Source: Druceiella hillmani (Eukaryota; Arthropoda; Insecta; Lepidoptera; Hepialidae). Taken from it: a DNA stretch of 64,000 nt. A program made the translations under genes and the position numbers. Each line of letters starts with the position of its first letter. Position 1 is the first letter of the stretch. The notes beneath the pieces were generated by a model, which had not been told where the DNA came from, ran no database searches, and saw only the letters and a list, made by a program, of their open reading frames with translations. Positions 33,511-44,859 of the stretch are shown one piece after another. The stretch covers positions 13,657,001-13,721,000 of the forward strand of contig JAYKKI010000009.1 in assembly GCA_039881145.1 (NCBI GenBank). Direction: 5' to 3'.

Positions 33511-35480
33511 ATCTTTCCTCATTTTTGTGCCGCAAATTCGTTTATTTGCTCATTATATTGTAAATCCTTGGTTAAATCACAATTTATGGAAAGAACTGAT
33601 AAATTATTTAGTCGATTGTTCGATATTGTTGTCCTATACTTCATTTCTATATACGATATCCTGGAGAAAGAACTCTCCGTTTCGTAGCTGGTGATTGGCA
33701 GCGTTAAAAAGTCAATAAGATAGTATAGCAATTTGGGAAAACATCAATAAATTTATTTTCATAAATTAGCATAAAGATTTCACTGTAAGAGGTGTAAGAC
33801 TCCAGCTTAGACTGTCGTAAGTAAGATTTAAATTGAACGCACTCATTTACTAAGTATTCATCTGTGTCATGTGGATAAAATTCAAACATATTGCATACAC
33901 TTTCTAGGTGCGTTCTATACTATTGTCTTGTAAATCCATTAACAATTTAAATTTTTTACTGTATGTTTCATAGAATTGGCTTCTTATATTTAAATCCATA
34001 ATCATCTTTTCCAACCCAACGTTTGGCGTGTCTGTTTTGAATTTTTCTGCGCCGTATACAAAAACTTTATGTATAGATTTATCTGAAAACTTTAAAGTCA
34101 TACATCTCTTGCTTATATCAGTGTATTTTGTTCCTACACTAGTACTTAATTGTTTATCTTTCTTCTTGTATTCATTTAGTTTCTGATCTGATTGGTATCG
34201 TATATTTCTGACGAACTCTTTTAATGAAATAATTAACTTATTACCTTCACAAATATCTAAACCAAGGGTCAGTATTATTTTGCAAACTAAAGTGAATTTA
34301 TATAAATTTCTTCCCAAATAATAATTAAAACTGCAGTGCCGAGTTTCGTCAATTTGTTAAATAATTTTTTGCCCCTTTTCGTAAATTAACTTTCCCATCC
34401 TCATTTTTATTAATACTTTTGTAAATGTTAATTATGTCTTCATAATTATATTTCAAAAGCTTAGAAAGCTTTAAAATAACAAGACCATCTGGTCCGACTT
34501 AAACTTTTTAACGTAAATTTTAATTTTGTTACGGCTTAAAAGTTCCCACCTATGGGTCGAAGAAGAAAAGAAAACATATTTTTTGCACTACTCGAGAAAA
34601 GTTCAATATTTTATTTACAACTTTAACGAATTCTTCACCAACTAGGTTAAGAAAATGGGCAGCACATGGGATATAATCTGTGTATTTTTTTTTATTTATA
34701 TGGGCTTGTACACTATTATATTAACCCGCCATATTAGCGGCGTTTTCCAAAGATTGCTCTCTAAAATTATCCAGTAGGAGTCAATTTGTATTTAAAAAGT
34801 TTTTTATCGTGTTAAATAAAAATAAGCCAGCGTGACTACTAATTTGAATCAATGATATATATCTTTCGTACACTTTTCTCTGAAAACAGTATCGTAATAT
34901 AATAGCGAGTTGGTCATTGTGCGACAGATCAGGGGGTGAATCCATTATAATTGAATATTATTTTGGGTCGTCATTTATTTGAGCTATTATTTGTTTAAAT
35001 TTCTGTTTGCTCATCATCCCAATTATTTCCTCATAAATTGTTTTTGATAAGTATGATATTAGAGGTTTTGGTCGCAGTTCTCATTTTTCAATATGCTCAC
35101 GAATGGATGGGTCGAACTCTGTTAATTGTTTCAGGACATGCATGAAATTACCATACTGTGATGAACCAAATATTTCCTCGGAATCTTTGAATACTTAGCC
35201 CCTTATACTCAAAAATTACCAGTGCAATAACCCGTTTTAGGACATTGTGATAATATTCTATTTCCTTCCTTGATTGCTTCTGAAGCTGCTTGTCTATAAC
35301 AGACTTATTTTCTTTTTATGTTAACCACACTAATATTGAATTCTCATTGTATATTTACAATTTTCGTGATTTTCTAAACAAGTTCCTATGTGTTTCCAAT
35401 CAGAAAATCTGGTTGTGTATTGAGAAGCAGTTTTAGAAAAACGTTTGCAAATCATGTGGGAGGATGTCGTTAATAAAATT
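33511..35480 (-). pseudogene. Decayed hAT (ZMYM1-like) transposase
   Basis: Read from high to low coordinates the relic has the ZMYM1/hAT order. A TTF-type stretch near 35,390-35,440 reads FSDWKHIGTCLENHENC. An ENAANMAG motif lies near 34,735. A NLVGEEFVKVVNKILNFS stretch lies near 34,590-34,645. The 33904-34317 frame is part of the middle region. The 33704-33889 frame has FYPHDTDEYLVNECVQFKSYL. The C-terminal hAT dimerisation domain in 33519-33731 reads TLPITSYETESSFS, then a RLNNLSVLSI-like block. Stops and frameshifts break it into several frames, so no active transposase remains. Confidence 0.85.
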
Positions 35481-35499
35481 AATAAATAAATAATTATTT

Positions 35500-35950
35500 A
35501 TATATTTCTCAAACTCAAACTCAGTATTTGCTGAATCTTCTTCTGCATGAGTATTGCTGTCCTCTTGCTGAATAGCAATATCTTTCTCAAAGGGATATGA
35601 CAGTTGCTGGCACTCAAGGTCTTGTACATTTTCATCATTTATTTATTTCTTTTTATTGCTTTTGTTCTTGATTTTTTGTTCTTGGGTATTTTTTTCTTTG
35701 TTTTGCGATATTCCGCTCCCTTTGGTTAGATTACATTCAGTTTAGTTCCCTTGCCTTTTGCTTGTTAAAGGATTTATAACTGTCACACTCTCATTTTTAT
35801 GTTCCGATTTAAAAATGTTTGAATGCTTGTATTCTTGTCTCATTTGTTTCTCTCCTTTTCTTAATCTAACTGTTATTTTCGCTTTAATATTTTTTACCAG
35901 ACATGACTCAATATTTCCTGAAAAAAACATAAACAACTTGATTGTACTTG
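35500..35950. other. Upstream part of the hAT relic or its flank
   Basis: A minus-strand acidic frame (EDSANTEFEFEKY, near 35,520-35,560) precedes the TTF-like stretch and may be the transposase N-terminus. The 75-codon frame 35742-35969 has no recognised motif. Confidence 0.4.
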
Positions 35951-35954
35951 ATTG

Positions 35955-36002
<48 letters not shown>
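35955..36002. repeat. (CA)n(TA)n microsatellite
   Basis: A CA tract of about 14 bp leads into about 40 bp of TA. Confidence 0.95.
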
Positions 36003-36004
<2 letters not shown>

Positions 36005-36009
36005 CAGAT

Positions 36010-36985
36010 ATATAAACAAATATACAAATATGTAGTATTGACGAAGCCGAATCATTTTGATGCGGATATTTTTAAGAAAATTTCATGAGCTATCAAAGTT
36101 CACACCACACGACTAAGCGACCAGGTAACCATGAAATAAAATATACTTTTTTGCTTATTATTCGTACAAATTTAAGGAATCAAACTTTTCAGTTCATTAG
36201 AAAACTTCATACTTCCGACTTCAAATGGTAATAAATTGTCATGAATCTAATTGCCGCTATCCTGCCAATTAAACAATAGACAACAAGTCAGATTTATTTG
36301 TGGTTTGAAAAAAATAATTTAATTTGTAACATACAAAGCGTTAAAATTTTGTACTAATTGTTTTATTATTAATGATGTAAGTAGGTAAATGGCTCTAAAA
36401 ATATCAAATAGTTTACATACTAATATAAATTCTTTTCAGCGAGAGTTAATAATTATTATAAAAACGTTTCCCAATAGTAACTGTTGCTGACTTTATTTCT
36501 TAATTTTCCTAATAAATTAGATCCAGTGCCCAGGATGGATTGCATCTTAGCTGTTGTTTCTTTGTACTTAAAGCAGGCAATCTTACGTTACGGTGATTAC
36601 TTTCATTTATAAGAAGGTAAAATAAGAGAAATGTGCAGTCTTTGTAATTTTATGACTAATTAGTAAATTAAACACTAAAGACAGCACAGTGTACTATAAA
36701 CGATAATAATTAGTCACTTTGACAACGAGTATAGTATGGAGGTAACCGACAAAATGATGCATGTTCATTCTAAACACTGGAAACAAGGGACAGGGAATCC
36801 CCGATTCCATTAGATAAGCTCGCATTGACTGTGGACAGAAATGCTCCAATAGTACCAGTACTGCTGACAGAGCTGAAATTCAAAATATACTAACAAATAT
36901 ATTCACTGTCAGCATACGACTACCCTTTCTTCCCAAAGTGGTGACTTTGGCATGATTTTTTATATTAGTTTCGACTTAATGATAT
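36010..36985. other. AT-rich stretch with no recognised feature
   Basis: It would lie inside the hAT element if the right terminus at 37,071 is correct. No coding signal was seen. Confidence 0.4.
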
Positions 36986-36989
36986 TGTC

Positions 36990-37071
36990 CATTATCTTAT
37001 GAAGGGAGCCCTTTATAGTAACGGAGCCCTGGGCTGTAGCCCAAAAAGACCATTAGTAGATCCCCCCGTGC
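36990..37071 (-). repeat. Possible hAT right terminus
   Basis: A G/C-rich patch reads gagccctgggctgtagccc, then aaaaagaccattagtagat, ending ccccccgtg. It mirrors the inverse of the left terminus at 33,300 (gcccaaa, then ggtcccgcctctg). The 8 bp next to it (cctatggc) does not match the left flank, so it may be the end of a different hAT copy or a rearranged one. Confidence 0.35.
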
Positions 37072-37199
37072 CTATGGCGTACAGGCTCTCCCAATGGTCT
37101 TTCGACAATTATTTAATGGTCATTCGACATATAAGCGCCTTACTGGATTGGCCACGTGCGTCATATATTCGCCATTCCTCCAATTCAAATTAGAATATC

Positions 37200-37337
37200 T
37201 CTAGTAAAACACGTTTTATCGCAATAGACTGTCTTTTATTTTAGCAAATTGTCATAGACAGACAAACAGTTTCTACAAAACGATAAGAGATGGCGCTACT
37301 ATTCACTAATTACATATTTTGATACAACATTATCACA
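37200..37337 (-). repeat. copia 3' LTR (138 bp)
   Basis: In element orientation it starts TGTGATAATGTTG and ends TTTTACTAGA. It differs from the 5' LTR only by retaining ctact near 37,299. The terminal dinucleotides are TG and GA rather than TG and CA. Confidence 0.93.
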
Positions 37338-37349
37338 CCCCCACTTATC
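37338..37349 (-). promoter_or_regulatory. Polypurine tract
   Basis: Minus-strand GATAAGTGGGGG lies directly before the 3' LTR. This is the expected position and composition of the plus-strand DNA synthesis primer. Confidence 0.85.
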
Positions 37350-37365
37350 AAAATAAACAACAATT

Positions 37366-40300
37366 TTATTTAAGTACAATGCCCAATTTACACATAAACT
37401 TATAATGCTTAATAGTACACAGTCCTTTGGTAAGTAAATCGGCAGGCATTTCCTCACTACACAAGTACATAACTTTAATATATTTATTTTTAACAACATC
37501 TCTTACATAATGGAATCTCACATCTATGTGTTTTGATCTGTTGTGACTTTGGTTACTTAATGACAACTTTAAAGCACTCTGATTGTCACAATAGATCTGT
37601 ATTACAGATAGGTTACCAGTTATTTCATGTAACAGGTTTCTCAAATACACTCCTTCGCGAGCTGCCTCAGACAAAGCAGTATATTCTGCCTCTGTACTAG
37701 AGAGCGATACGGACTTTTGCTTTCTGCTTTGCCATGAAATGGCAGATCCCGACATAGTACAGCAAAAGCCCGTGTAGGACTTCCTATCTATGGCATCGCT
37801 GGCCCAATCGCTATCTACAAAGTCCTCTAACTTGCTACCGCCCTTAAAATATTTTAAACAGTAAGTTTTTGTACATTGCAAATATTTAAGAATGCGTTTA
37901 GCATAATGCCAATGTGTAAGATCATAGCAACTGTTAAATTGGCTCAAATAGCTAACAGAATAGGAAATGTCAGGCCTGGTTAATACTGCCAAATACATTA
38001 ATGATCCAATTAACTTCTGATATGGAACATCAGGTACACATTTATCAGGTTTCTCTAAATTTAATTTACACTCTATTGGTGTTTTATGCATTTTACAATC
38101 CAACATATTGAACCTAGTTAATAGCTGATCAATATACTGCTGCTGATCTACAGTAATTACATTTTTACTTATTCTCATGCCTAAGTATTGCCTTACAGGT
38201 CCTAAATCTTTTAGCTTAAATTCTGATCCTAAAGTATCTTTTAATTTTTTACTTTCAAGAGGACAATTCGAAAAAATTCAAAAGTCACCCACATATAAGG
38301 CCACAATAATTTTAGCTTCACCTTTAGTTTTTGTGAACAAACAAGGCTCATACTGACTGTTTTTAAAATTTAATTTGCATAGTAAATCTTTAACTCGGTC
38401 ATACCGCGCAAGGGAAGACTGTTTTAACCCATAGATTGCTCTTTTCAATTTTAAAACCTTTCCCCCACTTTTGTTCATAAAACCTTCAGGTAATGACATG
38501 TAAATAGTTTCTCTCAAAAAACCGTTTAAGAATGCTGTAGTAACATCCAAATGATCAATACTCATATTCATCTTAACACTGAGAGCAAACAATAATCTGA
38601 GCGTTGAATGTCTAACCACGGGAGAGAACGTGTCCGTATAGTCAATTCCAGGTTTCTGCGAGAAACCTTTTGCCACCAATCTAGCCCGAAACCGCACATT
38701 ATTGTCCACATCAAACTTTTTGTTAAGCACCCACCTGCACTTCACAATTGTCACATCACCAGGGTTGTCAACGAGCTCCCATGCATCGCTGTCAAAAGAC
38801 TGCAGCTCGTCGGCCATGGCATTCTTCCACTGTTCACTCTCAGGCCCTGCAAGAGCCTCTGAGAACACTATCTCCTCTAATGCTGAAACAGTGTTGGAAA
38901 GGCATGTAAAACCATACCGTTCAGTTGATTTCCTGGAACGCTTTTCAGGTAATTCTGGTGTCTGTTCTGGGGTTGATGTCGTCTGGACTTCTGTGTCTAA
39001 TATGTCTGTGGTTGGAGATGAAGTTTCCGTTATTGTTTCATTACTCTCCTCATACACTGAAGAATAATCTGATGGGCAGTCTTCTGTCTCTGAAATATGA
39101 GACGATTTATCCCCCACTGAAACTGTGCTCTCTTTTTCTATGTTATCTGCAAGTGTCTCTTCGTTAGGAATCCAGATAGCTGACTTGTTGCCTGTTTCTT
39201 TGAGCTCTGATTCATTTTCCATCACGATGACATCTCTACTTATAAGAAGACTCTTCTTCGCAGGATTATACAGCCGGTAACCCTTGACCTCTTCACTATA
39301 TCCCACTAAAATGTGCTCCATGGCTTTCTTATCCCATTTCAAACGACGTTCCTTGGGGATATGCACCATGACTTTACTTCCAAATAAACGGATGTGACTG
39401 AGATCTGGTTTCTTCCCATACCATAATTCGTACGGAGTTGTCTGAAGTCTTGAAGCAACGGATCTATTCTTCAAATAGACAGCAGTGTTAGCTGCCTCTG
39501 CCCAAAATCGTTTATCCAGCTTTGCATCATACAATAGACATCTAGCCTTCTCCACAACTGTACGGTTGGCTCGCTCACATAAACCGTTATGTTCAGGCGT
39601 GTAATTATTTGATTTTTGATGAATTATACCCTTTTGTTTCAAATAATTATCAAACTCCTTATTGCAAAATTCAAGTCCATTATCTGAACGTATCATCTTT
39701 ATTTTCTTATTCAACTGATTCTCAACCAGTGTTTGGAAGTCTTTGAATTTGCTGAGCGCCTCACTTTTATTCTTGATAAAGTATATAAAAGTCATCCGAC
39801 TGAAGTCGTCTACAAACAGTATGAAATATCGAGCACCATTCAATGACGTGGTTTCCATTGGTCCACAAATATCTGTGTGAACTCTTTGTAATAATTCTGT
39901 GCTTCTCTCACCAACATGCGAAAAGGGTAATCTTGTTTGCTTTCCCTCGCAACAAGTTGTACACTGATATTTCGTTATGTCAAAATTTTGTTCATATGAC
40001 AAACCATTCACAATATTTCTCATCTTGTTCATGTCTTGACTATTTAGGTGGGCTAATCTTCTGTGCCACAGATTTCCACTAACTGCTGGTGCCGCCAACA
40101 TATAAGTCTGTGTTTCTAACCTCAACTTATAAACACCATCTGACAGGTCGGCAGTAGCAATCAAAACATCATTCTTGTCTCGAATGTAGCAGTGTTTTTC
40201 ATTAAATATCACATTATTTCCGTTTTTAATCAGTTCACTCACGGATAATAAATTTGTTGTCAAACTGGGAACGCACAGCACATCCTTCACTGTAATTTCA

Positions 40301-41262
40301 AATTTCAGTTCTGAAACAATGTCGACGTCTCCGGAACAAACTACTGACACTGTAGATTCATTTGCAACCACTATTTCTGGTAAACACGGTGATCGGTTCA
40401 TGTTTTTTACCCAAGATTCGTTCACCGTCATATGAGCGCTGGCGCCTGAATCCACGTACCATTCAGTTTTATTGAACTTTCCATTCAGGAAAACGACATT
40501 AAAAACATATTTACTATTGTTTTTCTTCAATAAAGGGCACTGATTTCGATAATGACCATTTTCTTTACATTTGTAGCATGTAATTATTTTCGATGAATCT
40601 GTCATTGCTGCTGTCATTTTCTTGTTTGATACTGACGTTGAAGGACCGGGACTGCCTTTCTTTGACTTATTGAACGAATGATTATTTCGTGCGGCAAATG
40701 TAGCACCTGCTTCATTGTCTCTGGTCACTTCCATGTCGAGCAATTTCGACTTTATGATATCTGCAGTTATCGAAATGCCCGAATGTTCAATTGCCATTAT
40801 CATGGGAGAATAACGATCTGGCAAACCTGCTAATAATAATGAACCCACCCATTCATCGGTGATTGTAAAACCTGTGCTGTTCAACCGTTGAGCTGTCTCG
40901 ATCATTTGAGTCACATATGTAGCCATTGAATCACAATTATCTAGCCGAATAGAAATCAAATGTCGCAGCAATGTTATTTTGCGTGAGAAACCGGAGTCAT
41001 CAAACATGGTCTTCAATGTAGTCCATAATTCTGCTGCGCTCTTGGTATTCTTAATATGCACATACAACGATGAGTCCACAGTCAATATTAGCTTTGCCTT
41101 CGTTTTTGCGTCGTCTGCTGGCTTAACTTCAAAACTTGCCTTTGGCTTGATGTACTTATCCATTCCTTCAAGAACCAACAAATTTTCAGCCGCGAAGCTC
41201 CACTCATCATAATTTTCTCTTCCTTTTAGTTTAGGAACACTGGCAATATAGTTCGTAGTCAT
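37366..41262 (-). CDS. copia gag-pol polyprotein with one in-frame stop
   Basis: The start is ATG at 41262 (MTTNYIASVPKLKG). Domains in order: UBN2-type gag (about residues 1-200); zinc knuckle CYKCKENGHYRNQC (~230-243); aspartic protease DSGA (~270); integrase zinc finger WHRRLAH to CTTCCEG (~398-437); integrase catalytic residues in HTDICGP (~463), IRSDNG (~525) and PEHNGLCERA (~560); reverse transcriptase from WELVDN (~820). The active-site YVDD motif reads YVGD at about 990 and is followed two codons later by a TGA at 38278-38280. The same frame then continues for 33 codons to the methionine at 38178 and on through RNase H (SSTEAEYTAL, ADLLTKG) to the stop at 37366. No frameshift separates the two parts. 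The D-to-G change removes a metal-binding aspartate, so reverse transcription should fail in this copy. Confidence 0.95.
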
Positions 41263-41331
41263 GTTTCCGCGATATACCTTTCACAAATTATCTATTTTCA
41301 CGAAAATAACTGATAATTTAGCACAGAGTAC

Positions 41332-41341
41332 GCCCATAACC
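41332..41341 (-). promoter_or_regulatory. Primer binding site, half-tRNA type
   Basis: Directly inside the 5' LTR, the minus strand reads GGTTATGGGC. This is complementary to gcccataacc, the anticodon-loop region of eukaryotic initiator tRNA-Met. Drosophila copia is primed by an internal half of this tRNA rather than its 3' end, and this element appears to use the same mechanism. The match does not extend past 10 nt. Confidence 0.75.
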
Positions 41342-41474
41342 TCTAGTAAAACACGTTTTATCGCAATAGACTGTCTTTTATTTTAGCAAATTGTCATAGA
41401 CAGACAAACAGTTTCTACAAAACGATAAGAGATGGCGATTCACTAATTACATATTTTGATACAACATTATCACA
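41342..41474 (-). repeat. copia 5' LTR (133 bp)
   Basis: Identical to the 3' LTR apart from loss of five bases (ctact). At 133 bp it is short for an LTR, although copia-type LTRs are often small. Confidence 0.93.
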
Positions 41475-41479
41475 ATATC

Positions 41480-42635
41480 AATAAAATCTTCAATAATTTT
41501 TCAAAATAGTATTAATTTTTTAAATCAATATTTAGTGGTTCTACAATTTTATATTACGTGTGGCGTGGAACTTGGCCTTGTAAAAATTTATGAAAACGTA
41601 ATTAAGATAAAGTTAATAACAAAAATAAATATTCAAAATACTTATTGAAACTTATCGTTAAAAGAAAGGTATAAATATATATACACACAAAATACAAATA
41701 TATAAAATATACACACAAAATACAAATATATATAATTGTAAATGCTTAGTTTTCTCGACAAACACCAACCCTTAGTCCCCATAGATGCTAAGAGGGTTTG
41801 GTAGCAGTAACTATTCGTAGGTAAGAGTATGTAGAATAAAGTAGTAGGCAAGAATTTGTGACGGAAAGGAATGTTCCATTTTTTAAAGAACGTTTCAGAA
41901 TTTTCTAGAGGGTTCCACAATATTCTGGAATTTCGTATATTTCTCACATGCATCAGCATTCTTCACAAATGAAACTGTCGAAGAAAGAGAAAATAGACGT
42001 AAAAAAATTTGAAATAAACTGTGTCGAATAAGATAAAATCAAAGTGAATAACAATATAAAACTATTAACAGAGCCGGTAATCAGAATGGCTTCAAATCGA
42101 AGAGAATCAAACGAATATTGACAGTTGCAAAACAAAGAGAGAGAAAATATAAAAATAGGGAAAAATTAAACACTCGTCGCGAAAATCAACTGGGTCGAAA
42201 TACGAGATATAATATTTGAAAAGTTTTGTAGAAAAATGAAATAAGAGATTATAATAAAATACAATTAAAAAAAGAGATTTATTTAAAAAAAAACTAATCC
42301 CGACATTCATTTCAAAATTCTATCCGAACGAAGCCGGGCAATGAAGCTAGTAAAATTATTTATAAAAACTTCTTTAAGACCAAAACTCTGATATTCTAAA
42401 AGTATTATTTTTACTTCAGTTAGAATTTATGATCTTTATATAAATCAAAACAATAAGTATTTGCATATAATTTTTTTCCTTTTTTTCAATATTCTTAAAT
42501 TCACGAAACCAGTGGTCATCCACATAATTAGTGGATAACTCAGTATAAGGAATTAACTTTTTATTTAAAAATATTTTTTGATTTACATTTTATGTTTAAA
42601 TATATTTATATTAAAATATAGTGATTTCATAATTA
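41480..42635. other. AT-rich stretch between copia and the RTE relic
   Basis: It includes a 26 bp direct duplication at about 41,678-41,703 and 41,707-41,732 (atacacacaaaatacaaata). No gene was recognised. Confidence 0.45.
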
Positions 42636-42639
42636 TCGA

Positions 42640-44545
42640 AAAATATATGTTCCGTTATGGCGGAATGAGGAAGTGAAAGTGACACCGAGAAATAAAATGG
42701 ATGCCTTTAAAAAGTGGCAGGCTTCAGGATCGGCCGCCAATAAAGAGGAATATAAAAAACAAAGAAAGTAGCGCAGTCCTATATAGCCTTCACAAGAACA
42801 AAAACACCTTCTACAAGAGTTTAGAAGCAACGCCATTAGAAAATGAGATATTTAAACTTGCAAAATGACGTCAGAGTAAGACAAAAGACGTAAAACGCAG
42901 CACGTATATAAAAGATATGTCTGAAAACCCGTTAACCCGGAACGAGGAAACAAATAAAAGCTGGCGAGAATACTACCAAGAACTACTGAGTGAGGAGTTT
43001 CGGAATGAACCACTGAACTCAATTCCCACAACGGAAGGCCCTATTGAAGAAATCACAACATCTGAGGTGAAAAGAACCTTATTCAAAACGAAACGTAAGA
43101 AGGCGATTAGGCCTGATGAGATACCAGTGGAGGTATGGAAAGGAGATGGGACTACCGGGGAGGCCTGGCTCACAAACCTTTTTAATAAAATTGTAGCTAA
43201 CGGAAAGGTCCCGAAAATGTATAGAATCGGCAGTATAATCCCTGTCTATAAAAACAAAATGGATTTGGCAAATTATAGCAAATACCGTGGTATAAAACTG
43301 ACGTATCATACACTAAACATTTGGAAAATTATTCTCACGAATCGACTAAAAAAAATTGCCAGTTATCCCTAACTAATACGGATTCACCAGCGGAATGGAA
43401 ACGATATATTCAATATACAAGGTGACGGTTCTAACAGAAAAATATAGATAGTACAAGAAAGAAAAATCGATTAGTGAAAAATTTTGATCGCGTAACTAGA
43501 GATTCGCTGTGTCAAGTTTTGAGATCACAATTAGCGCCAGAATACTAAATATCCTTGATTAAAAATATAAACCAAGAAATAACTACACGGTTGAGTAGTT
43601 TCTCAAGCTAGACTGACAAATTATAAATTAAGGTCGGAATTCACCAAAGATCCACAATAAGCCCTTTATCGTTTAACCTAGTTATGAACTATATCACAGA
43701 ACATCTACGAAAATATGCACCTTGGATACTGTTGTACGCTGACGATGTAGTTCTTATTGCCGAAACTTATATAAAAGTACAGGAACAATTAAATTCATGG
43801 CAAGTGACACTAAAGAGGCAATATCTTAGAGTGAGCAGAGAAAAAACTGAATACATGCGGTGTGGTATGTCTGAAAATAAGGCCAACGATAACTCATCAG
43901 TGACAAGCGAAAGAAAATTTCTGAAGAAGATAAAGCAGTATAAGTATATCAGTTCAGTCATGGCTCCGAAAGACAGCACTGAAAAAGACATCCAGCACAA
44001 AATAACAGCAGCCTGGCTAAAATCGAGATTACTAACCGGAGTGTTGTTATGCTAGAATGCCCATCAAACTCAAAGATCAAGTTTACCAACAAGCAATACG
44101 ACCAGTATTGAAGTATGGGTTGGAATGCTGGTTGATGAGAAAAGCGGACGAACAAACGATGCATGTCACAAAAATAAAAATGCTGCGTTGGGCCGGGGGA
44201 GTTACAAGACTGGAGATAATAAAAAATGAGTACATTAGAACGATTAAAGTCGCAGAAATTGAGGAAAAACTGAAAGAAAATAGTTTGCGTTGGTACGGGC
44301 ACGTTATGAGGCGCAAAGAACACCATACAATCATGGCTGTGTGAAAAATAAAAGAAAGAGAGGCCGTGGTCGACCCGCGGCCACTTGGAAGAGTACTATT
44401 GATAAAGATATTAAAATTATGAATTTGAATTTAATGACAAAACAAGATAGTCTATTGTGGCAAAAACATACGAGGAGGGCTGACCCCAAATAAGATGGGA
44501 CCATGGCGAGGAGAAAGAAGGAGAAAAATATCTCCTAAATTATTA
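42640..44545 (+). pseudogene. RTE-clade LINE reverse transcriptase, decayed and 5' truncated
   Basis: The order follows RTE-clade elements. A basic linker near 42,650-42,770 has WRNEEVK then AFKKWQASGSAANKEEYKK. The frame at 42917-43372 has WREYYQELL, EVKRTLFKTKRKKAIRPDEI, a PVEVWKG block and YSKYRGIKL. The frame at 43684-44055 carries LLYADDVVLIAE, with the catalytic YADD retained, then REKTEYMRCG. The frame at 44057-44344 has YGLECWLMRK then RWYGHVMRR. The end near 44,340-44,491 reads RGRGRPAATWK then RRADPK. Frameshifts and stops separate these parts, mostly at 43,373-43,680. The apurinic endonuclease domain is absent. Confidence 0.9.
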
Positions 44546-44787
44546 AAAGAGGAGAAAGCTATCAGAGTATAGCTCTATTCCGCACATAAAGCAGTCCTTG
44601 AAAATAAAATGAAATGGATCATAAATCACTTTTTTATCATTTATTTTGTTTTCTTACTTTCATTCGACTTTGATTTTTGCAAAATTTTTCACAATGTTCA
44701 AAATGATAACAACATGGTTTTTAACCATGTGGCATAGAGTTTGTTAATTGTCTCGGTATAGTTATTGAAACCAATAAAAGTATAACT

Positions 44788-44790
<3 letters not shown>

Positions 44791-44851
<61 letters not shown>
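44791..44851. repeat. (TA)n microsatellite
   Basis: About 60 bp of TA with one TG interruption. Confidence 0.97.
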
Positions 44852-44855
<4 letters not shown>

Positions 44856-44859
44856 ATGC

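Larger units (their letters stand above)
37200..41474 (-). mobile_element. Young, nearly intact Ty1/copia retrotransposon (4,275 bp)
   Basis: The element is in minus orientation. It has two short LTRs (138 and 133 bp) identical except for a 5 bp indel, and a 5 bp target duplication atatc at 37195-37199 and 41475-41479. A primer binding site and polypurine tract lie next to the LTRs. A single gag-pol frame spans about 1,298 codons and is interrupted by one in-frame TGA. The near-identity of the LTRs points to recent insertion. The nonsense codon and an altered catalytic motif suggest that this copy cannot itself transpose, unless it is helped by another copy. Confidence 0.97.

Noticed and set aside
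37200..37337. The repeat of the left LTR as an independent MITE
   Set aside because: It pairs with 41,342-41,474 as an LTR, with PBS, PPT and target duplication in the expected places.
38608..39167. Plus-strand ORFs of 77-121 codons inside the copia element
   Set aside because: They are antisense shadows of the gag-pol frame.
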